DNA of 16,587 nucleotides from an uncultured Collinsella sp. (GTDB taxonomy: Bacteria > Actinomycetota > Coriobacteriia > Coriobacteriales > Coriobacteriaceae): positions 1 through 16,587 of the forward strand of contig USHZ01000020.1 of NCBI GenBank assembly GCA_900554595.1. Reading direction: 5' to 3'. A model generated the notes under the pieces. The model made no database searches. It worked only from the letters and a program-made list of their open reading frames with translations, and was not told where the DNA came from. The translations under genes and the position numbers were made by a program. This document shows positions 15,358-16,587 of the stretch, piece by piece; within the stretch, counting starts at the first letter, position 1; each line of letters starts with the position of its first letter.

Positions 15358-15833
15358 TGGGCATTCGCACGGGCTTGCGCGAGGAGCGTGCCCAGGCGAC
15401 GGTCGAGATGACCGTGGTTACGCCTGTCCTGCTCGTGCTGGCTCTCATCGCGTACAACGTCATGATCTTTGCCGGCGCGGTCGCGCGCTTCGACCGCGTG
15501 GTGCCCGACATCGTGCTGGCGCACGCTGTGGCGCCGGGCGGAGAGGGTGACGAGAGCTCCATTGACGCTTCCGCGACCGTTCAAGCTCGGATTCAGGATG
15601 CCATGGAAGGATATGACCTACAGGTCGAGGTCTCGAGCGAGCAAGGCAGGGCGTCATCGGATGGTGGCCTGCTCTCTCTTTCTGGTACGTTTAGGACCTA
15701 TACCTGCACCATGCGCTACGAGCCATGGCCGAGTTCGCTGAGCATCGCCGGCGTTTCCCTGGGGGCGCCGGCCGTGCTCACGCATGAACGCGCGGTGACG
15801 GTCGATCCATGGCGTCCGGGGGTGGTCATGTGA
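15357..15833 (+). CDS. Second TadE-like minor pseudopilin
   Basis: A 158-residue protein with the leader MGIRTGLREERA, the processing motif A-QATVEM (predicted cut Ala12-Gln13, Glu17 at +5), a hydrophobic helix (about 18-42) and an extracellular domain of about 115 residues with two regions of likely beta structure (YDLQVEVSSEQ; LSLSGTFRTYTCTMRYEPW). It resembles the TadE/TadF pair found in other Tad loci, where two such pseudopilins are common. The ATG at 15357 shares its A with the preceding TAA stop, with GGTGGG about 6 bases upstream. The stop overlaps the next start as GTGA. Confidence 0.83.
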   Translation: MGIRTGLREERAQATVEMTVVTPVLLVLALIAYNVMIFAGAVARFDRVVPDIVLAHAVAPGGEGDESSIDASATVQARIQDAMEGYDLQVEVSSEQGRASSDGGLLSLSGTFRTYTCTMRYEPWPSSLSIAGVSLGAPAVLTHERAVTVDPWRPGVVM

Positions 15834-16189
15834 GTGCGGTCTCGTCCTATATCGTCTACGCGCGGGCGCTCAACAGGTTGGGCTGGACGCCGGCCGAGTT
15901 TGTGGTGGCGGAGTCGTTTACCGTGCGTCTGCGCGGCATGCTGGGACGGCGGCCGATTGCCGCCAGCGGACTGCCGCTTGTCATGGCGTTTCCGCGCTGT
16001 TCCTCGGTTCACACCTGCTTTATGGCCTATCCCATCGACATCGCCTTTATCGATCGCAATGGCAATGTCCTCGTGTGCTACGAAAACGTACGTCCCTGGC
16101 GTATGTGTTCCTGCCCCGGCGCCTGGGCGGCACTCGAGCGCCCTTCAATCATTGTTTCGCCCCCTGCTCTCCAACGCGTGCCGGCATAG
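15830..16189 (+). CDS. DUF192 family protein at the end of the pilus operon
   Basis: A 119-residue protein of the DUF192 family, recognised from RLRGMLGR (33-40), LVMAFPRCSSVHTCFMAYPIDIAFIDRNGNVL (50-81; the family pattern is F-x-M-x-x-x-x-x-P-L-D-I-x-F-I-D-x-x-G-x-V) and the C-terminal CPGAWAALERP. The family has no settled biochemical role. There is no signal peptide. It has five cysteines (57, 63, 83, 93, 95), more than most family members. The GTG at 15830 is chosen because it overlaps the previous stop (GTGA), like the other operon junctions, with GGGGGTGG upstream; an in-frame ATG at 15809 would extend it by seven residues. It is the last gene before a new promoter region, so a link to pilus biogenesis is inferred from position only. 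No terminator is visible after it. Confidence 0.82.
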   Translation: MSAVSSYIVYARALNRLGWTPAEFVVAESFTVRLRGMLGRRPIAASGLPLVMAFPRCSSVHTCFMAYPIDIAFIDRNGNVLVCYENVRPWRMCSCPGAWAALERPSIIVSPPALQRVPA

Positions 16190-16207
16190 GAATTGGCGAC
16201 AGTGGAC

Positions 16208-16233
16208 TTTCGTCATACGAAATTTGGTACGAT
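16208..16233 (+). promoter_or_regulatory. Candidate promoter and operator of the toxin/antitoxin-like pair
   Basis: TTTCGT-CAT-ACGAAA (16208-16222) is a perfect 6-bp inverted repeat with a three-base spacer. TACGAT (16228-16233) could be a -10 box, with TGGACT (16203-16208) 19 bases upstream; alternatively TTGGCG (16193-16198) pairs with TACGAA (16216-16221). Either way the palindrome sits within the promoter, where the antitoxin of such a pair usually binds to repress its own operon. The local sequence is AT-richer than the pilus genes. Confidence 0.5.
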
Positions 16234-16247
16234 GGAGGAGGAGATGC

Positions 16248-16514
16248 ATGGATGTCGAGATCCATCCCAACGCCAAAAAGCACCTGACGTAAAAACAGGT
16301 GCTTGGTGCCTGGCTCGCGGTTACTGAGTGTATTCGCCGCGAGTCGGAAGACGAGCCGCCGAGATGGCTTGCCATTGGATGGCTTCCGGACGGACGGAGC
16401 GTGGAGCTCGTTGCGGTCGAACTTATTCGTGGATGGCTCATTATTCATGCCTTGTCTCCGGTTCAGAAGAAATTCTGGCAAGAGATCGAGCGAGCTCGGC
16501 AAAGGGGTCGATGA
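16248..16514 (+). pseudogene. Toxin-like gene interrupted by an in-frame stop
   Basis: The frame starts at an ATG just after GGAGGAGGAG and reads MDVEIHPNAKKHLT, then TAA (16290-16292). The same frame continues open to a TGA at 16512-16514 and reads on as KQVLGAWLAVTECIRRESED and PPRWLAIGWLPDGRSVELVAVELIRG, ending in QEIERARQRGR. Together they make an 88-residue protein resembling a family of small actinobacterial proteins that start M-x-x-E-I-H-P-x-A-x-K-H-G-L-(T/S) and lie just upstream of an antitoxin-like gene; I recall this family only generally and cannot name it. The stop therefore appears to be a nonsense change, and a Gly codon after the His may also be missing. Reinitiation at the GTG at 16299 (giving 71 residues) is possible but has no ribosome binding site. 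A sequencing error cannot be excluded. Confidence 0.6.
16278..16304. repeat. Hairpin around the in-frame stop of the toxin-like gene
   Basis: AAGCACCTG (16278-16286) and CAGGTGCTT (16296-16304) form a perfect 9-bp stem with a nine-base loop that contains the TAA at 16290-16292; the GTG at 16299 lies in the right arm. Read on the minus strand, the stem is followed by TTTTT, so it resembles a minus-strand terminator, although no minus-strand gene is seen nearby. Confidence 0.6.
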
Positions 16515-16587
16515 TGGGCAAGACATATACGACCGCTAATGGTCAGGTTGTAACGGATGAAATGATTGACGCGTGGTGCGAGTCGTA
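16511..16587 (+). CDS. Antitoxin-like gene, 5' part (cut by the window end)
   Basis: Twenty-five codons are visible, starting MMGKTYTTANGQVVTDEMIDAW. The first ATG overlaps the TGA of the toxin-like frame (ATGA), and a second ATG at 16514 could also be used; AAAGGGG lies 4-5 bases upstream. The opening (T-x-x-G-x-x-V-T-D-E-x-I-D-x-W) resembles the N-terminus of antitoxin-like proteins encoded after such toxin-like genes in actinobacteria, which often continue into a ribbon-helix-helix DNA-binding region; that part lies beyond the window. Function is inferred from position and this resemblance only. Confidence 0.55.
   Translation, partial: MMGKTYTTANGQVVTDEMIDAWCES

Noticed and set aside
16232..16327. 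A 31-codon frame starting at the ATG at 16232.
   Set aside because: It starts inside the ribosome binding site of the toxin-like gene, its product shows no recognisable feature, and the overlapping frame at 16248 has family-like sequence.
1..16587. CRISPR arrays, insertion sequences, integrases, tRNA genes and phage genes.
   Set aside because: No direct-repeat/spacer arrays, transposase or integrase motifs or tRNA-like cloverleafs were seen on reading both strands.

Overview
The window is a high-GC chromosomal segment, most likely from a Gram-positive actinobacterium of the class Coriobacteriia (Collinsella or a close relative). That is an inference from base composition, strong AGGAGG-type ribosome binding sites, a PcrA-type helicase, the style of the Flp/Tad locus and an actinobacteria-like toxin/antitoxin pair; no rRNA or other decisive taxonomic marker is present.

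Left part (1-6383): four housekeeping genes. A PcrA/UvrD helicase (103-3003) and undecaprenyl-diphosphate phosphatase UppP (3231-4211) lie on the minus strand. A universal stress protein (4461-4898) and the ribosome-assembly GTPase RsgA (5147-6331) lie on the plus strand. Clear intrinsic terminators follow uppP (minus strand), the usp region and rsgA. Between usp and rsgA is a long, strongly self-complementary stretch ending in a textbook terminator.

Middle part (6421-16189): one tightly packed operon for a Tad-type (type IVc, Flp) pilus, all on the plus strand. The order is CpaB/RcpC, TadZ/CpaE-like ATPase, TadA/CpaF secretion ATPase, TadB and TadC platform proteins, a Flp pilin, an unrecognised membrane-anchored protein, a second Flp-like pilin, a TadE-like pseudopilin, a 721-residue TadG-like protein, a second TadE-like pseudopilin and a DUF192 protein. 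Nearly every junction overlaps by 1-38 bases, so translation is probably coupled. TadZ would place the machine, TadA would power TadB/TadC, and the pilins would be cleaved by a prepilin peptidase that is not in this window. Four pilin-like proteins share one processing motif (A-Q-x-T-x-E) just before their membrane segment. The operon is preceded by a terminator and a 12-bp inverted repeat with a third half-site.

Right end (16200-16587): a small operon resembling a toxin-first toxin/antitoxin pair. The toxin-like frame is interrupted after 14 codons by an in-frame TAA lying in the loop of a 9-bp hairpin. The antitoxin-like gene starts in an ATGA overlap and runs off the window. A palindrome in the promoter region is a candidate autoregulatory operator.

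The least-explained parts are the operon-specific pilus genes (the overlapping anchored protein, the TadG-like protein with CxxC/CxxCH cysteines, the terminal DUF192 gene), the interrupted toxin, and the structured usp-rsgA intergenic region.
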